64,000 nucleotides of DNA from Epiperipatus broadwayi (lineage: Eukaryota > Onychophora > Udeonychophora > Euonychophora > Peripatidae). The DNA lies in contig JAQFVV010012489.1 of assembly GCA_028023455.1 (NCBI GenBank), forward strand, positions 2,173,881 to 2,237,880, written 5' to 3'. The notes beneath the pieces were generated by a model. That model was not told the origin of the DNA, ran no database searches, and saw nothing but the letters and a program-made list of their open reading frames with translations. Shown here piece by piece: positions 1-12,903 of the stretch; within the stretch, counting starts at the first letter, position 1, and each line of letters opens with the position of its first letter. The translations under genes and the position numbers were made by a program.

Positions 1-3000
1 ATCAACACTAACACAATCTTTTTTTCCTCCCATATTTCAATAACATTTGTGTATTATACAATCACACCTGATGTTCATTTAGAAAATTAATGTTACTAGA
101 TAGTAAAGGCTTTCACTGAAGCAAAAGAGTAAATCAACAATTAATTGAATACTATGTAAAACTTAATTCCTTTAAGTGAAATAGTTTTAATATTTTAATT
201 TTTCTATAGCTAACAATATTTAGGTTATTGCTTACATATAGGACATTTATTAGTTGTATTTGTTGTTTAGGTAAAGTTCTTATAAGAATTAATATATTCA
301 TCTACAATAGGTCACTATTCTCACATGCTAATCTAACTCATGTCTAGAGCAGTTATATATATATAAATTTCCCTATCATATTTATATTTTAATGAAGGTG
401 ATCATGGAATTTTTTAAAATTTTAAACAAACTTTTTTTTAATGCTAACTGGCCATAGGCATCACAGATGATAATCTAATTATTAACCAATAAGTGAATAT
501 CTAGATTATCTTACAAATTCTCATCAGCCAACAAATGAACCTCAAACATTTTATATTTTTTCTACACATATGAATTCACACACATACGTAGCATAATCTT
601 TTTTTCCTAAAGGTTAACTATGCATTATTTAATAATCAAAATATAGCTCATAACAACTTTAACAATTATACTCTAATATTTTAAGTGATAAGTATTTACT
701 TTTTATGGTGACTGATTTTATGGATTCTAATGAGAAATAAATATAGATCATAATAATTTGATATTACTTTCACTAATCCTTAACAAAAATAGTTTTTAAT
801 TTAAAAATAAAACAATAACTTAAAAAAAAAAAACTTTTAAATCATTAAATATCATAAACACACTTAATTAAAAGGCTGGTTACAGATTTTAATTTTTTTC
901 TAAAAAGCTAGAATATGTACTATAATACCTTATATATCCCTTAAAAGTAGCTTCACCATTACAGCAACTTTGAACTAAGCAGAAGATGAGACCTCTGGTG
1001 ATGCTATCTGCATTTATTTCACAAACTTCTTAAAGCTCTAATTCAAGTTTACTTACATTTTCAGCCACATAAAAAGCTATAATAATGCCATATATATTTC
1101 TCTAAGCAAATTAAAATTTTGTTAATGTTCAAATTCATATGCTTACAACATGGCATTTATTAATATTTTTGAATTCATATAGATTTGTAGTGTGATAACT
1201 TTTATATCAAACTTAAATAACAAAAACAACTTAAAACCTACCTCTTCAATCACCTCTAATCTTATTAGATCAAAATAATATTTGTAGTTTTCAGAAAACA
1301 ATAAAAAGGATTAACTATGGTAACATACTATCTGTTAAGATCTGTAAAGCCCAAAACATAAATGGGTTTCGAAATACTAATTAATATATATATATAACTT
1401 AGTTTTAAATGAAAATCCAAATGAATTATTTACAACAATAAATAATCCACTCTTTTTAAATGGAGAAATATATGCAGAAATAATTTCAGGATAAAATAGT
1501 ATATACAATAATAAAAACAAACCATTTCATAATTCTTTCAAAACGAGAATACTTAAATTTTTTAAAAATTAATATTAATTTAAAAGATTAAAAAAATTTT
1601 GGCAATAAAATGTAGCAATGTCTATTGTATATACAGAAGAGAAATTTGGAATGGCTTCTACTGAAAAAACTAACTCATTCAAAATATGAAACACCTATGT
1701 TGAAAATTTTTATTTTTGTATTTAAAAAATTATTTTTTACTTAAAAAAAATTATTTAAGAATCATTATTATATATATATTACTCAATGTTATTCTTTACT
1801 AAAGTTTTTTTTAAAAAAATCTATATTTTTATTCCAATATATATATTTAAAAATAATATTTATCAAACAGAATTAATTTAGACAAATTATTAAAAACAAA
1901 AATTAATTTTGACTTAATGTGTTCATAATAGTAACAAATAGAAAATATAGTTTAAATTTTGTTTCCTAGACGGGAGGGCAATATTTTCACTTTTATAATA
2001 AAAAGTTTAGCAGGAGGACAAAGTAAATTTGTATGCAAATCAATACAGTAAATATTAAATATGTATACTCATTAAAAAAAAAGCCTCAATTACATATGTT
2101 TTTTTTTAAAAATATTACAATATGAAATTTCATAATGATATAAATCTGTTCTGGGGGAGATTCTGACAAAGTATTTTTATAAAAAAAGAGAGAGAAGGAA
2201 ATGACGAAGTTAAATTGATTGATTTCTACCGTTGGACAAAACATATAAATAAGCAATGAGAGAGAATAGACATGTAATTGTAGATATTAAGATAAGGCAG
2301 TGGGATTCACATTATTTACATATACAGTATAATTTTTTTTATCACACATAATTTTTATTATACAACTAAGTACACAAGCACACACGAGGAATTCAAATGT
2401 GCACACACACATATATATCCTTTTTTTTTTTACAGTAAATTGATGATATAAAAATGTTTCATATATAGTTATATAACTATTTTTAGCTAAAAAGTAAAAC
2501 AAAGACTTATGACTATTTAAAACATCACCGCCCTGCAATTGGCATGCTAATGAGTAATGACTTATTTTTTAATGTCCTTTTGTGGGGGGTTGCCAAAGTC
2601 TTGCAATGACTATTTAAAAATTTGCTTTACTCTTATCTCTGCATGTAATAAAGATATATGAACATGCTAAATCTCTATGATTAATCAAGAGCACAGCGCT
2701 GATTATGCAGTCACTGAAACCAAAACATTTATTATTTACACTTATTTGGTATTATTTAATAATTAAAAGCAGTCTTTTTAGTAATACTATGTAGAATCAC
2801 ATTTGTGACAGTACTTCATCAGCATATTAATAGTAGAAATATTTTAAATTGCGCAGAAAAAAAAAGCACACACTGGATCCTTATATTATGTTGGAAAACT
2901 TTACGAATTGGCAGAATGTTATTTCTAAGTTCTCCAAAAATCGATCGACTTACCATATCTAGTAATGATTATATGCATCACTTTCAATATTGGCAAATTA

Positions 3001-3422
3001 AGGTTTCTCCAAATATATATATAAGTGTGTGTGGGTAAACATTTACAAGACATAAATAGTATTTTATATGAAACGGAGAAATTAATGATAATGAACATTA
3101 TGTTAATACACTCATATAATTTATATTAATATTTTACCAACAGAAAAAATAAATAAATACATATACACTGTATAATCATGTTCAATAGAACAATAAATAA
3201 AATATATATTTCTCCCAGGCCTGAGCACCATGCTCACTAGAGAATAAATATTCACACTTGATATAGTAATATTAATTATAGTAGCAATGTGATAGAGAAT
3301 AGCACAAGCAATTATAAATGCCAATTGCATTCATTTTTATAAACATGTAATTATTATTCATCTTCTGCTAATTAAGTTTTTAATTCTTCTTTATTCATAC
3401 TTCTCTCATCTTTCACATAAAC
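1..3422. other. 3' flank, no gene seen
   Basis: Very AT-rich sequence with many A and T runs. Only short open frames occur, none with recognisable domains or compositional bias. No exon, RNA gene or transposon signature could be supported. Confidence 0.5.
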
Positions 3423-3770
3423 CGAAGAATACAATAGTCAATAATATATGTTTAAAAATACATATATACACGCAACAAAGATTACAAATTATAAAATTAT
3501 CATAGAAAAGCCTTTTTCGGCAAATTATGTTTTTTGCCCTTTTCAATATGTCTCCAGAATACCATGATTTAAAGTAGATATAGTGACATCTATATCAATA
3601 CATGAGAGAAGACAGATGTATTGATATAGATGTCACTGTATGTACTTTAAATTGTGGTATTCTGGAGACATTTTGAAAAGGGCAAAAAACATAATTTGCC
3701 GAAAAAGGCTTTTCTATGATAATTTTATAGCTTGTAATCTTTGTTGCTTTGACTATTGTATACTTGAAGT
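3423..3770. repeat. Long foldback element, arms ~132 bp
   Basis: Bases 3472-3603 and 3616-3747 are inverted copies with only a few mismatches, separated by 12 bases. Both include the words gcaacaaag and caaattatgttttttgccc. Beyond this core the homology resumes: cgaagaatacaatagtcaa at 3423 pairs with the segment ending near 3770, with ~30 extra bases on the left arm. No transposase is present, so it resembles a foldback MITE or an inverted duplication. Transcribed, it would form a long hairpin. Confidence 0.8.
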
Positions 3771-5754
3771 GCAACATAAAAAAAGAATTGGGTTTAATTC
3801 TGATTCTTTTTCTGTATAGTAAACTGAAGAATTCATTACATAATCCATAGAGTATATGCAGTTCTCAAACTTGGTTATGTTCTTCTGTCACTGAAGTTCT
3901 GACAAATTATTAAATTATTAGTAGATTGAGAGGTCAGGTGATTGATGCTAAGGGCTCCTAATTGTAAGTTAGCACATCAGTTTCTATTCAATTGACAAAA
4001 CTTAGATATTTTTAAGATTATGTCAATCAGCTAAAAATCACTCTTAGATCTTTCTGAACACATCACTTCGCCACTGAATACTTTGATTCAATAAAAAGTT
4101 TACTCTCAAGTGTTATATTATTCAAATTATGGCACTTCAAATGAACTTTTGGTTCCATATTTCACTTAACAAAATAGTAGCAGTAATACAAAATAAGGAT
4201 AACCAGTAACGTTACTTGCCATTATATATATATTTATTCACACACATTATAATCTCTTACAGGCAATACATCTGACTAATCCTGAGACCTACCCTGAAAC
4301 TCCCCAACTAAGAATAACTGGATATGCATAAATATTGAATGGCTAAAAATATGCTACGCTGATTTAGAAAATTAATTTTTATTTAAAAATCTTAAATCTC
4401 CATTCAGTTAGAAATCCAGATTGTCAATATGCATTATATTAAAAGATCTTTTAAGACATAAATTGATTATAATTAAAGAATGGTACACATTTTTAAGATT
4501 TAGAAGAAGTATTTATATCTGATGCAAGCATGCAATAATAGTTTATAATAATAAGTTTTATTTAGGCATAACACTATTGTACTTATTTTTGTCAGATGCA
4601 AATTCTTAAAAAGATTTAAATGAATATTACTAAGACAAAATCTAAACAATTTGCTATTTATTACAGATTAATGTTCTAGTTACAATCTATTAATCTAGTT
4701 AGTTGGTTACTTTTTCTTTGTTTCTCAACTATTTATGATTATGATACTGCTAGCTAACTACATCTCATCTATATAAAAAAATATTAATTCCATTTTTTAT
4801 TCCAATGTCTTCTAAAATAATAATAAAGTCTCAAAATCTTGATTTATGTTAAATACTAAATTATTAATATTATTATTTTAATTCTTTATATTATTATATA
4901 ATCAATTTTAAAAAAAGAACTAATGTTTTCATATATCTAGAAAATAGATTCTAGGAAAGCTTTGTTAACTACACTATTATTTTAGATGACTAGAAAAGGA
5001 TATTACTAAGCACTGAATCAAATATATTCTAGTTTTTGCTGTTCTGATGGCATTTCTGAAAACAGCAACAAAAATGATATAAAATCTGAGAACATTTCAT
5101 TACCATTTTTACTTGATTCAATAGAAAATGGTATTTTAAATAATTAACTAGCCCAAGAAAATGCTTACCACAAGTTCAACAAAATATAAAGTGAAAATTT
5201 TTTTTAAATATAATACCCTTGACTAACATTTTTATTTTTGATGATACTCATTGGCATCCTTAGATAAATATGCGATATATAATTAACACCATTATTAGCA
5301 GGTAATCAAAATGAATCACCAAAAATAAAAATTTACAGTAAGGATATAATATAAAATGAATATGCTTTGAATATGGAGCAGTCAAAACATAATATCAAAA
5401 AAAAATAAAATATTATTTTTATAATATAAAACCATGAACATTTCATCTGAAGATTTTCTTTACTTATAAGCATTGAATCTCAAAATGAATGTTAAAATTA
5501 TAAATTACAGTTGTGTTTAAACAAGTCACAAATATCTGATTGATGATGAAGCTATTAATTAGCAATAATAAAATCGTTTCATTTTGGAGATTTGTTAATA
5601 TTAAGAGGTAGATGAGATAGTGCACCATTAGTTTTCTTTTATTTACAATCATATTGAATTAGATAAAATATTTTTTTCCTATGTAACTAAATTATTGATC
5701 ACAATTAATTAATTGCAATATGATATACATGATTACAATTATGTAATACAGAGA
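3771..5754. other. 3' flank, no gene seen
   Basis: AT-rich sequence with short open frames only. I recognise no protein family, RNA gene or repeat here. Confidence 0.45.
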
Positions 5755-5756
5755 GC

Positions 5757-5988
5757 TACCAATAGCTCAAACAAGCTCTTAATTGATAAAGGCAAGAGAA
5801 AATATTTAAAATCTCTCTCTGAAATACTCGTATCTTCAGACCAATTAGTTTAGAGCTTAATATTCAGTAAAAGAAAATATTTAAAATCGTTATCTGAAAT
5901 ATTTTTATCCCCAGACCAATTGGTTTCGAGCATGTCTCTTATTGCACTTATCAATTAAGAGCTTGTTTGAACTATTGATACACTCTTC
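5757..5988. repeat. MITE-like element with duplicated core
   Basis: Terminal inverted repeats of ~30 bases (caatagctcaaacaagctct at 5759 against its complement ending near 5987, with aattgataa continuing inward) enclose a ~230-bp element. The core contains two ~60-bp direct copies, 5797-5856 and 5871-5931, sharing agaaaatatttaaaatc and cagaccaatt. No coding capacity. The superfamily is not clear. Confidence 0.65.
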
Positions 5989-6110
5989 CCTATATTACAC
6001 TTTTGTAAATACAAGCTTATAAAAGCAATGTCACGTTATATATGACTTGCTTTATTGATAATTATGATCACAATTCCCCTTTATTTTTAGTATTTACATA
6101 AAGAGATTTT

Positions 6111-6583
6111 AATATATAGGGTATATGAGCACAAGCTTACACACAAGACCCAACCACTCTCCACACTATCTCATAACACTGATACACTTGAACACATTTA
6201 TGTCGAAAAGATAAATAATCACCAATATACATATTTCATGCTAAACCAGCAAATCATCAGTTGGTCCAGATTACCATCTCTATACATATATGCTATAAGT
6301 GCTTATTTGTATATATTAAGATAGCCAATCCAGATTACCATCTCTACACATATATGCTATAAGTGCTCAGACATATATTAAGATAGCCAATCCTCGTGCT
6401 CAGATATATGTGTAGAGATGGTAATCTGGACCAACTGATGATTGCTGGTTTAGCATGAAATACTTATATTGGTGATTATTTATCTTTTCGACATATATGT
6501 GTTCGAGTGTATCAGTGTTATGAGATAGTGTGGAGAGTGGTGGGTCGTGTGAAAGTCTGTGCTCATATACCCTGTATATTACA
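6111..6583. repeat. Foldback element with central direct repeats (family D)
   Basis: Arms 6111-6285 and 6408-6583 are inverted copies of ~175 bp, sharing ggtaatctggaccaactgat and gctggtttagcatgaaat (in right-arm sense). Between them are two ~62-bp direct copies (6267-6330 and 6330-6391) carrying catatatgctataagtgct and attaagatagccaat, which also match the start of the right arm. Single diverged copies of the arm occur at 55740-55980 and 62095-62240, so this is a dispersed family. There is no open frame of note. Confidence 0.75.
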
Positions 6584-6884
6584 TATATAGACACAGGTAT
6601 ATAATAAACCTGTGTTTTTTAGTTATAAAGTCTAATTTTTGAAACAATATAAATTATTTTTATAATTCTAAAGTCCAGAATTACTTTCCTAAAAGAATCA
6701 CAAGATTTATATTTAAAGATTTGTTATAACTTAAATTGTTTCTTTAGTTTTGAATGGGACGGTTGAGAGAAACCAGATAACATTTAAATATTTTTAAAGG
6801 GAATTCATCATTATAATGTTTATTCAATTAAAACATTAAAAATAAGAAGCTTGTAAATTTATATCCTTAATTAGCAGTGACTTG

Positions 6885-7005
6885 TTTGTTTTCGTGTACT
6901 GGTAGAATGACAGATTCTGGAACTTAAGATTTTTAAATAACAGGTCAGACCTATCACTTACGGTGCTCGAACTTCTTATAAATTCCCGAGTAATATAATC
7001 ATTCG
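6885..7005. repeat. SINE-like dispersed repeat, copy 1
   Basis: This segment shares an ordered series of words with 60765-60890: tggtagaa/tagtggaa, attctgga/actctgga, cttaagat/tttaagat, aacttcttataaattcc/aacttcctataaactcc. The spacing suggests a short tRNA-derived SINE, but box sequences are degenerate. Confidence 0.35.
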
Positions 7006-10000
7006 ATTATTTTTATTCATTAGCAGTAAGATGACATTGATATTTGGTAATCTAATTTATGATTAATGTATTATATAAAAATGAATACTCATTTGTTTAT
7101 ACAAGTATTATTAATAAAAAAACGTATACAAATACTACTAATTTACATACTTCATTTAAAACTAAAATTAAAAATCTGAATCGACACTGTTAATATTTTA
7201 TTTTTTGACAAAAGTAAATACAGTATTGACTATTTTTAAAATATTTTCTATTCTGACCGCTAGAGGACAACCAGACAATCAAAAAGGCACTCTAAAAAGT
7301 AGCTGCAATTTTTAATATCGTCAATTGGTTTAAAAAATAAAATTAAAATATTTACAATTATATTTTATGCCAAAAATATTAAAATAAATTTATTTAAATT
7401 TTATCGATAATATATGAACACATTTCATCAAATTTATTTTTATGGATATAATTTTAAAATAATAACCAATCTGATTTCAGGGATTTATAGTTAGTACTTA
7501 CTGCATAGTTTAATTATTTTATAAATGCTTTTTATTATTATTAACGAAGGAACACTTTATACAAAAGAGGAGAAAATTAAAAAATGATTATTATTTATAT
7601 CCTAAGGCAGAGATAATCTCTTCTTATGTGTTTTCTGATTTAAAAGTAAGTTTTTAGTAAAATTCACAATTAAAAATTATAACTCAATTTGTATTACAAA
7701 TATGGCTTCAGATAAAAATCAAATTAATTTAGAAACAGAATTGTTATATCTTTGAATTAATTATCTTCTTTAACTATGGATTGTTACTGCTTCAGGAACC
7801 GTCAGTAATTTATAGAAATACTCGGTTGAAATTAAATGGAGGCAATACATTTATATACTAAATATTAAGTTTGACAAGTATTTTCCTGATGGTGAATAAA
7901 TATCACATAATTAGTAGCTATAAAATACAATTTTAAGACCATGATCAAACTATAATAAATGACAAAAGTGATTTATATATATCATAAATAATTGTAAGAT
8001 TCGTTGCTCGAGAAATCAAATATGAAATGGCAGTGATCAAATTGATTTTTTTTTTACTTTTGATAGCTGATTGAACAAGAAGCGCTTTAAAATCTTGAAT
8101 TTATCATTCTCATCATTATGAATCAATAAAATATCGCATGCTGCTCTTGTCATTTTGTTAAATCTGTGGTAGACAACCTTTTTTTTACCGAGTCACTCGC
8201 TCTACTTTGAATATTTTGCATCTTGTTTGCAAGTCTAATGAACAAATGGTTATTGAAAAATTTATATATAATGTGAAAAATGTGTTAATATGCATTTGAA
8301 AATAAAAAGTATAATACAAATTTAAGCTGAACAATTTGGTAGTGCTTTTGTCAGCACAAAGTCTAAATCTGGCTTGTAATTTTGACAAATAAACACAAAA
8401 TTTCAAAGTATCATATATCAATTGATTTCTTAAAGGGCTCAAAATATAATTGGTTTGGAAAAAGATTTATTCTCAAGTGTAAATAGATACCAATTTTTTC
8501 ATTTCTAAAGTATCCAATAAATATCTTCACATTTATCACTCCAAATTAATGAATTTTTAAATCAATTCTGTTTCCAGGATATCAATTCTCAGAAAGTAAA
8601 AATAGCATTTTGTGTTATTTCATTAAAATTTTTTCGATCAATAACAAAATTAAATATGGGACCATTCAGCAGAAGGAGAAAAAAGATACATTTATATTAA
8701 ATATTAATTCATTTAATAAATAATTATTAAAATGTGAATTCACTGAAATAATAGTTCATTTTATTTTTGTAAGTTTATTAATTCAATTAAAAAGCCCTTT
8801 TTTGGAAAACAATTAGTGGGTCATGCCAAATGAATTTGTAGGTTACTAAGTGACCCTGGGTCATAGATTGCGGACTTTTGTGTTAAATAATGTACAGGAT
8901 TGTTCATTCTTGAAATGATTCTTAAAAGTTAAAAGAAATCAGAGAAAATTCTTGAGACATATTTTTATAATTACAACTTTCCAATTTTCATTGAACAATA
9001 CCAGTTTTCATTTAATATTCGATTTATAATCTGTATATGTAAGTACACTATGTTATTCCGGATGCAAGTAGAGAGAGAGTAACTACTTTAACCAAATGCT
9101 GACACATCATAATTTATGATGATTTGCCCGTGCTTCCCATATTTTTAACACAATTTATTCAGCATACAGATTTTAGAGCTACATCACAAATTTTAAATGG
9201 CTATTGGATCACTAACCTTTTATCATATAAGTAAATAATATATATTTTTTAAAATTCTTTACAACCCATCCAAAGAATTTTTCATTGATACATATTAATT
9301 TAACAGAGACTTAAATCAATTTTTTTTTATTGTGATTTCATATAAAATTTTAAATAATTAAGGCAAAAAAAAAAAAGAAAGAATCTTCATTTTTGGTGTT
9401 TAAACCTCATGATCTGTGCAACAAATCATTCAATTGTCTTTTTTTTATCAAATGATTTCTGTATATGTAAATGAGTAAAAAATGGAATTAATAGGCCAAA
9501 TAAATATCCACAGATTAAAAAAAAAGGTATTTAGCCAGCTACTGTATTTATAAACATAACTAAATTTTCTGCTAGTTAACACACACACACACACACAAAT
9601 CAATAACATACACAATATTATTAAAATAAGATATAATCTCCCATATTTCTTTTTAAATAAAGTAATTAATAATAAAAAATAAGATGAAAAATTAGATAAA
9701 CTGGATTTTTTTTAAAACATTTATCATAAAAGAATAGAATGAAATACTAGGGTAAAAAATTTTGTCAAAAATTATTTTGTAGTGTTCCATGTTTTCATAA
9801 TAATAAAAAATAATTTTTTGGATTACATATTATCTATATAAATTTACAAGATTATTATTTATGATTACTGACACTAAAGGATGCTTGTGGTATTATTGTA
9901 TTTAAAAATGGTAAATGTCTAACATTTGCAATTATTTTTTGTTTCCTTTTTAAAGAATTGGTGCAATGTTTCTTTTCCTACTAAGATAAAAACTTTTAGA

Positions 10001-10300
10001 GTAAAGTTGATTGTAAAACATGCATTCTGAAGTCTAAAAACTGAAGTAGCTTAAAATGAGCAATAATTTTACAGTTAGGAATTAAGCATTTTATAGTTAA
10101 ATCATTTTCAAAATTCATGATTTAAATATCATGAATAATAAAGCAATAAAAATGCCATCCATAGAGTTTTAGCCAAACCACCAAAAAAATTAAAAAATAT
10201 AAGTCCTTAGGACAGTTTTTTTTTTTGCATTTAGCTAATAATACTAAAATATCAGTCTTTGCATTGACTTCAAAAAAAATAAAAGTCAATCTAATTTTTT
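7006..10300. other. 3' flank, no gene seen
   Basis: AT-rich DNA with one (CA)n microsatellite at 9580-9597. An 85-codon minus-strand open frame at 8185-8442 has no recognisable domain and no supporting context. Nothing else is supportable. Confidence 0.45.
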
Positions 10301-10359
10301 TTTCTTTTTTTAAAAAATTTTTTAAATAAAAGAAAATAAAACTGGAAAAAAATCCAGCT

Positions 10360-10369
10360 TTTATTTATT
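10360..10369 (-). terminator. Tandem polyadenylation signal of the cyclase gene
   Basis: Two overlapping AATAAA hexamers (tttatttatt on the plus strand) lie about 120 bases past the stop codon. They are the first such hexamers downstream of the stop. A short hairpin (ctgga...tccag) sits just after them in transcript direction. True cleavage would need transcript data. Confidence 0.55.
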
Positions 10370-10485
10370 TAGTCCTTTCTTGCTTTCTTTTTTTTTTTAA
10401 AAAGCATTTTCTCAGCAATATAGATTTCATAATGAAAATTATGAAGTTGAAAGTTTTAAACAATAATCCAAAACAATTATCAATG

Positions 10486-12903
10486 TTATAATGCTATTTC
10501 TTCTTCTTCTTCCTCTTCAGTAAAATGTTCACTATCACGCAGGCCAAAACTTCTATGAATATTATCAGCAACTGTTCTAATATCTCCTTCAACGCTGATA
10601 TCATCAAAAATATCAATGTCAATATCACTCAAAGGCTCTGGATGGAAGATATCATCATCACTCATCATTGCTGGATAATAGTTTTCATATTCAGAGTCAT
10701 AGCTAGTTTGGTTAATTGAATCCAGGCTTAGGGCTTGATCACTTTCGAAAAGTCGGCTGCTGGCTCTAGAGGACATACTGGTGTCATCCAGGTCGGCATC
10801 ATGACCCGGATCATTTATCAGCGAGTTCAGGTCACTTAACGCCCCCTCCTGGTCAGTTAACACACCGACATTTTCCAAAGATGCATTATCAACAGACCCA
10901 GTTTCAACATCTACTGAAGCGTAACTTTGATCAGCAGAAAAGTTGTCAGTATCAGTAACTGGGTAGTCACTTTCATCTTCGGTTTCAGGAAGCAAATTAT
11001 TCTGAGGCGGACTAGTGCCTAAACATGAAGCATCACTATCAATATTTTCATATTCTGTTTCATCTAACAAACTGCCACTACAAACAACTTTAGTGTTTGA
11101 TGATTTTAACCGTTCCACTAAATCAATATCATCTAATGGAAATTTAAAAGAAAGTAAGACTTTATTTTGTACATGTGGGCTGCTGTCTACAGAATCTGGA
11201 TTTTTTAATGTTTCTTCACTAGGTGCGTAGAATGGTGTATCATCTATAGGCAACAAAAGATCATCTGTTTGTATTTCTGGATTATTGCCAAAACTATGAG
11301 ATGTATGAGGAAACTTAATTTTTTTGTCAGACAGATTATCATTAGAGTCCAACAAATTTCCAGAAATCTTAGCTGGTAAACTATGACTATTGTTGTTTAA
11401 TTTATCTCGAGTTTCTTTTAAAGGAACTTGTAAACTTTTTTCTCCTAATTCTGCAAGCACTTGATTTACACCTTCTAACTCATGAGGTGGAATGCGAGCA
11501 GGTGTATCTCTCCTTGGTAAAATTGTTGGACCTGTTATTAACATACTATTTCTAGGAGAAATTGTTCTACAAGGACTTGTTGTTCCTTGGGCACCTTTTA
11601 AAGATCCTCGGCTTCCAAAACTATCTCTAGAAGATGATTTTTTGCATTCTTTTTGTTCTTCTGAAGTATTCTTCAGTAATGAATCTCTTTTAATGTGATT
11701 TTCTTCTTTTTTATTTTTATGACTTTTTAATGATCCTGACATTTCTTTTTGAAGTTGATTTAAAGCAATAATCTCAGGAGGAGAGTTCTCATGTGGCGAA
11801 TGAGAATTTTTTTTATTTGTTAAATTTGAATTACTCCCCGCAGATTCAGAAATGAGTGTTCCATCTTTAGGAAGGCTTCGTTTATTTGGTCCATCATCTG
11901 GAATTTTTGGTGGTAAAGCTCGTAATTTGTTATCATCTGTCAAGTTGGACCTTTTTAGAAAATTGTCTTTGAGTGGAAATGCTATAATTAGTGGCTCTTT
12001 CTTTATGTTTTGTACAGGCTCCTCATTGATAGTGCATATGTGGGTTTCAGGAATTGTTTCCTCAATTATAGCTCCTTTTGGAATACTATTTCTAAAAGGC
12101 AAATTTTTTCGATGAATGGCACTGGGACTGTCAATTTTAAATGAAGTATTAGTTTTTGGAAAATAAGTTCTAGCGCTAGTAGTTCTTGGAGGAGGACCAG
12201 GAGGAAAATTGATCTTTAATGATTCCCAACTGGGTGTGCTGGACTCGCTGCTCTCTGTTGATGGCTGGGTCTTTCTTACAAGACTTTCTTTTGGTGGTGT
12301 ATACTGAAAGTTTGATGATGAAAAACTGTCATAATATGGCTTCATAATTGACCCTCCTCTGAATGTTTCAATTACTGGCATGACTCGATGATAACTCTGA
12401 GGTGAATTGGATGTAAATTGAAAATCCTTTAAACGTTGTAAACTTTCTCTTGAAGGAGCTCTTCCTTGTAAACTTTCTTTTGAAGAAGCTCTCGAAGATA
12501 ATTCAGCCACTTCTGCTACACGTGGCAGGCTTCCTCTGGAAGATAACCTAGGATGTATTCCATTGGGATATCTAAACACGGCATTTTTATCTAATTTAAA
12601 AGAGCTGAGGCGATCTTGAGAAGAATCAGTATCTGGTGAACTTTCACTATAATTCATACTGGCACCTTTCTCTCTTACTTTGGAGGACAGTTCGTTTAGG
12701 AATCCTGGAGGCATCATTCCTGAGGGACCCGGGACCTGGACTGTTTTTTTCTTGTTATTATCAAGATCTTCTCCAGGCTGCGGTGTAGGTTTTCGTCCCA
12801 CCAAGAAGTATGTCGTCATTTCTCCTTTGCCCTTCACATTCACCTTTCCTCGACATTGAAAATCATACACTGATTTTAAAACTTTATAAACATCTTCAGT
12901 AAC
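10486..12903 (-). CDS. rut: Adenylyl cyclase terminal exon: end of C2 and 760-residue tail
   Basis: The exon starts after ccttttag at VTEDVYKVLKS, in frame with the previous exon, and ends at a TAA: 805 codons. The first ~45 residues finish C2, including YDFQCRGKVNVKGKGEMTTY; the Lys of VKGKGEM is the phosphate-binding lysine of the family. The remaining ~760 residues are low-complexity and probably disordered. They contain GPSGMMPPGF, several basic-Ser motifs (SRASSKESLQ, RAPSRESLQ, SSRDSFGSRGSLKG), PPGPPPRT, then a strongly acidic, Ser/Asp-rich half (TETEDESDYPVTDTDNF-like) and a run of seven Glu before the end IAL. Long tails occur in rutabaga-type cyclases but align poorly, so this tail's function is unknown. 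It could be a site for kinases or scaffold proteins (inference). Confidence 0.92.
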   Translation of the reverse strand, partial: VTEDVYKVLKSVYDFQCRGKVNVKGKGEMTTYFLVGRKPTPQPGEDLDNNKKKTVQVPGPSGMMPPGFLNELSSKVREKGASMNYSESSPDTDSSQDRLSSFKLDKNAVFRYPNGIHPRLSSRGSLPRVAEVAELSSRASSKESLQGRAPSRESLQRLKDFQFTSNSPQSYHRVMPVIETFRGGSIMKPYYDSFSSSNFQYTPPKESLVRKTQPSTESSESSTPSWESLKINFPPGPPPRTTSARTYFPKTNTSFKIDSPSAIHRKNLPFRNSIPKGAIIEETIPETHICTINEEPVQNIKKEPLIIAFPLKDNFLKRSNLTDDNKLRALPPKIPDDGPNKRSLPKDGTLISESAGSNSNLTNKKNSHSPHENSPPEIIALNQLQKEMSGSLKSHKNKKEENHIKRDSLLKNTSEEQKECKKSSSRDSFGSRGSLKGAQGTTSPCRTISPRNSMLITGPTILPRRDTPARIPPHELEGVNQVLAELGEKSLQVPLKETRDKLNNNSHSLPAKISGNLLDSNDNLSDKKIKFPHTSHSFGNNPEIQTDDLLLPIDDTPFYAPSEETLKNPDSVDSSPHVQNKVLLSFKFPLDDIDLVERLKSSNTKVVCSGSLLDETEYENIDSDASCLGTSPPQNNLLPETEDESDYPVTDTDNFSADQSYASVDVETGSVDNASLENVGVLTDQEGALSDLNSLINDPGHDADLDDTSMSSRASSRLFESDQALSLDSINQTSYDSEYENYYPAMMSDDDIFHPEPLSDIDIDIFDDISVEGDIRTVADNIHRSFGLRDSEHFTEEEEEEEIAL

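Noticed and set aside
3595-3777. 60-codon minus-strand frame
   Set aside because: It lies inside the right arm of the foldback element and has no domain.
8185-8442. 85-codon minus-strand frame in the 3' flank
   Set aside because: No domain, no conserved context and composition like the surrounding AT-rich DNA.
10525-12115. Several plus-strand frames opposite the cyclase tail
   Set aside because: They are antisense shadows of a real, constrained coding exon.
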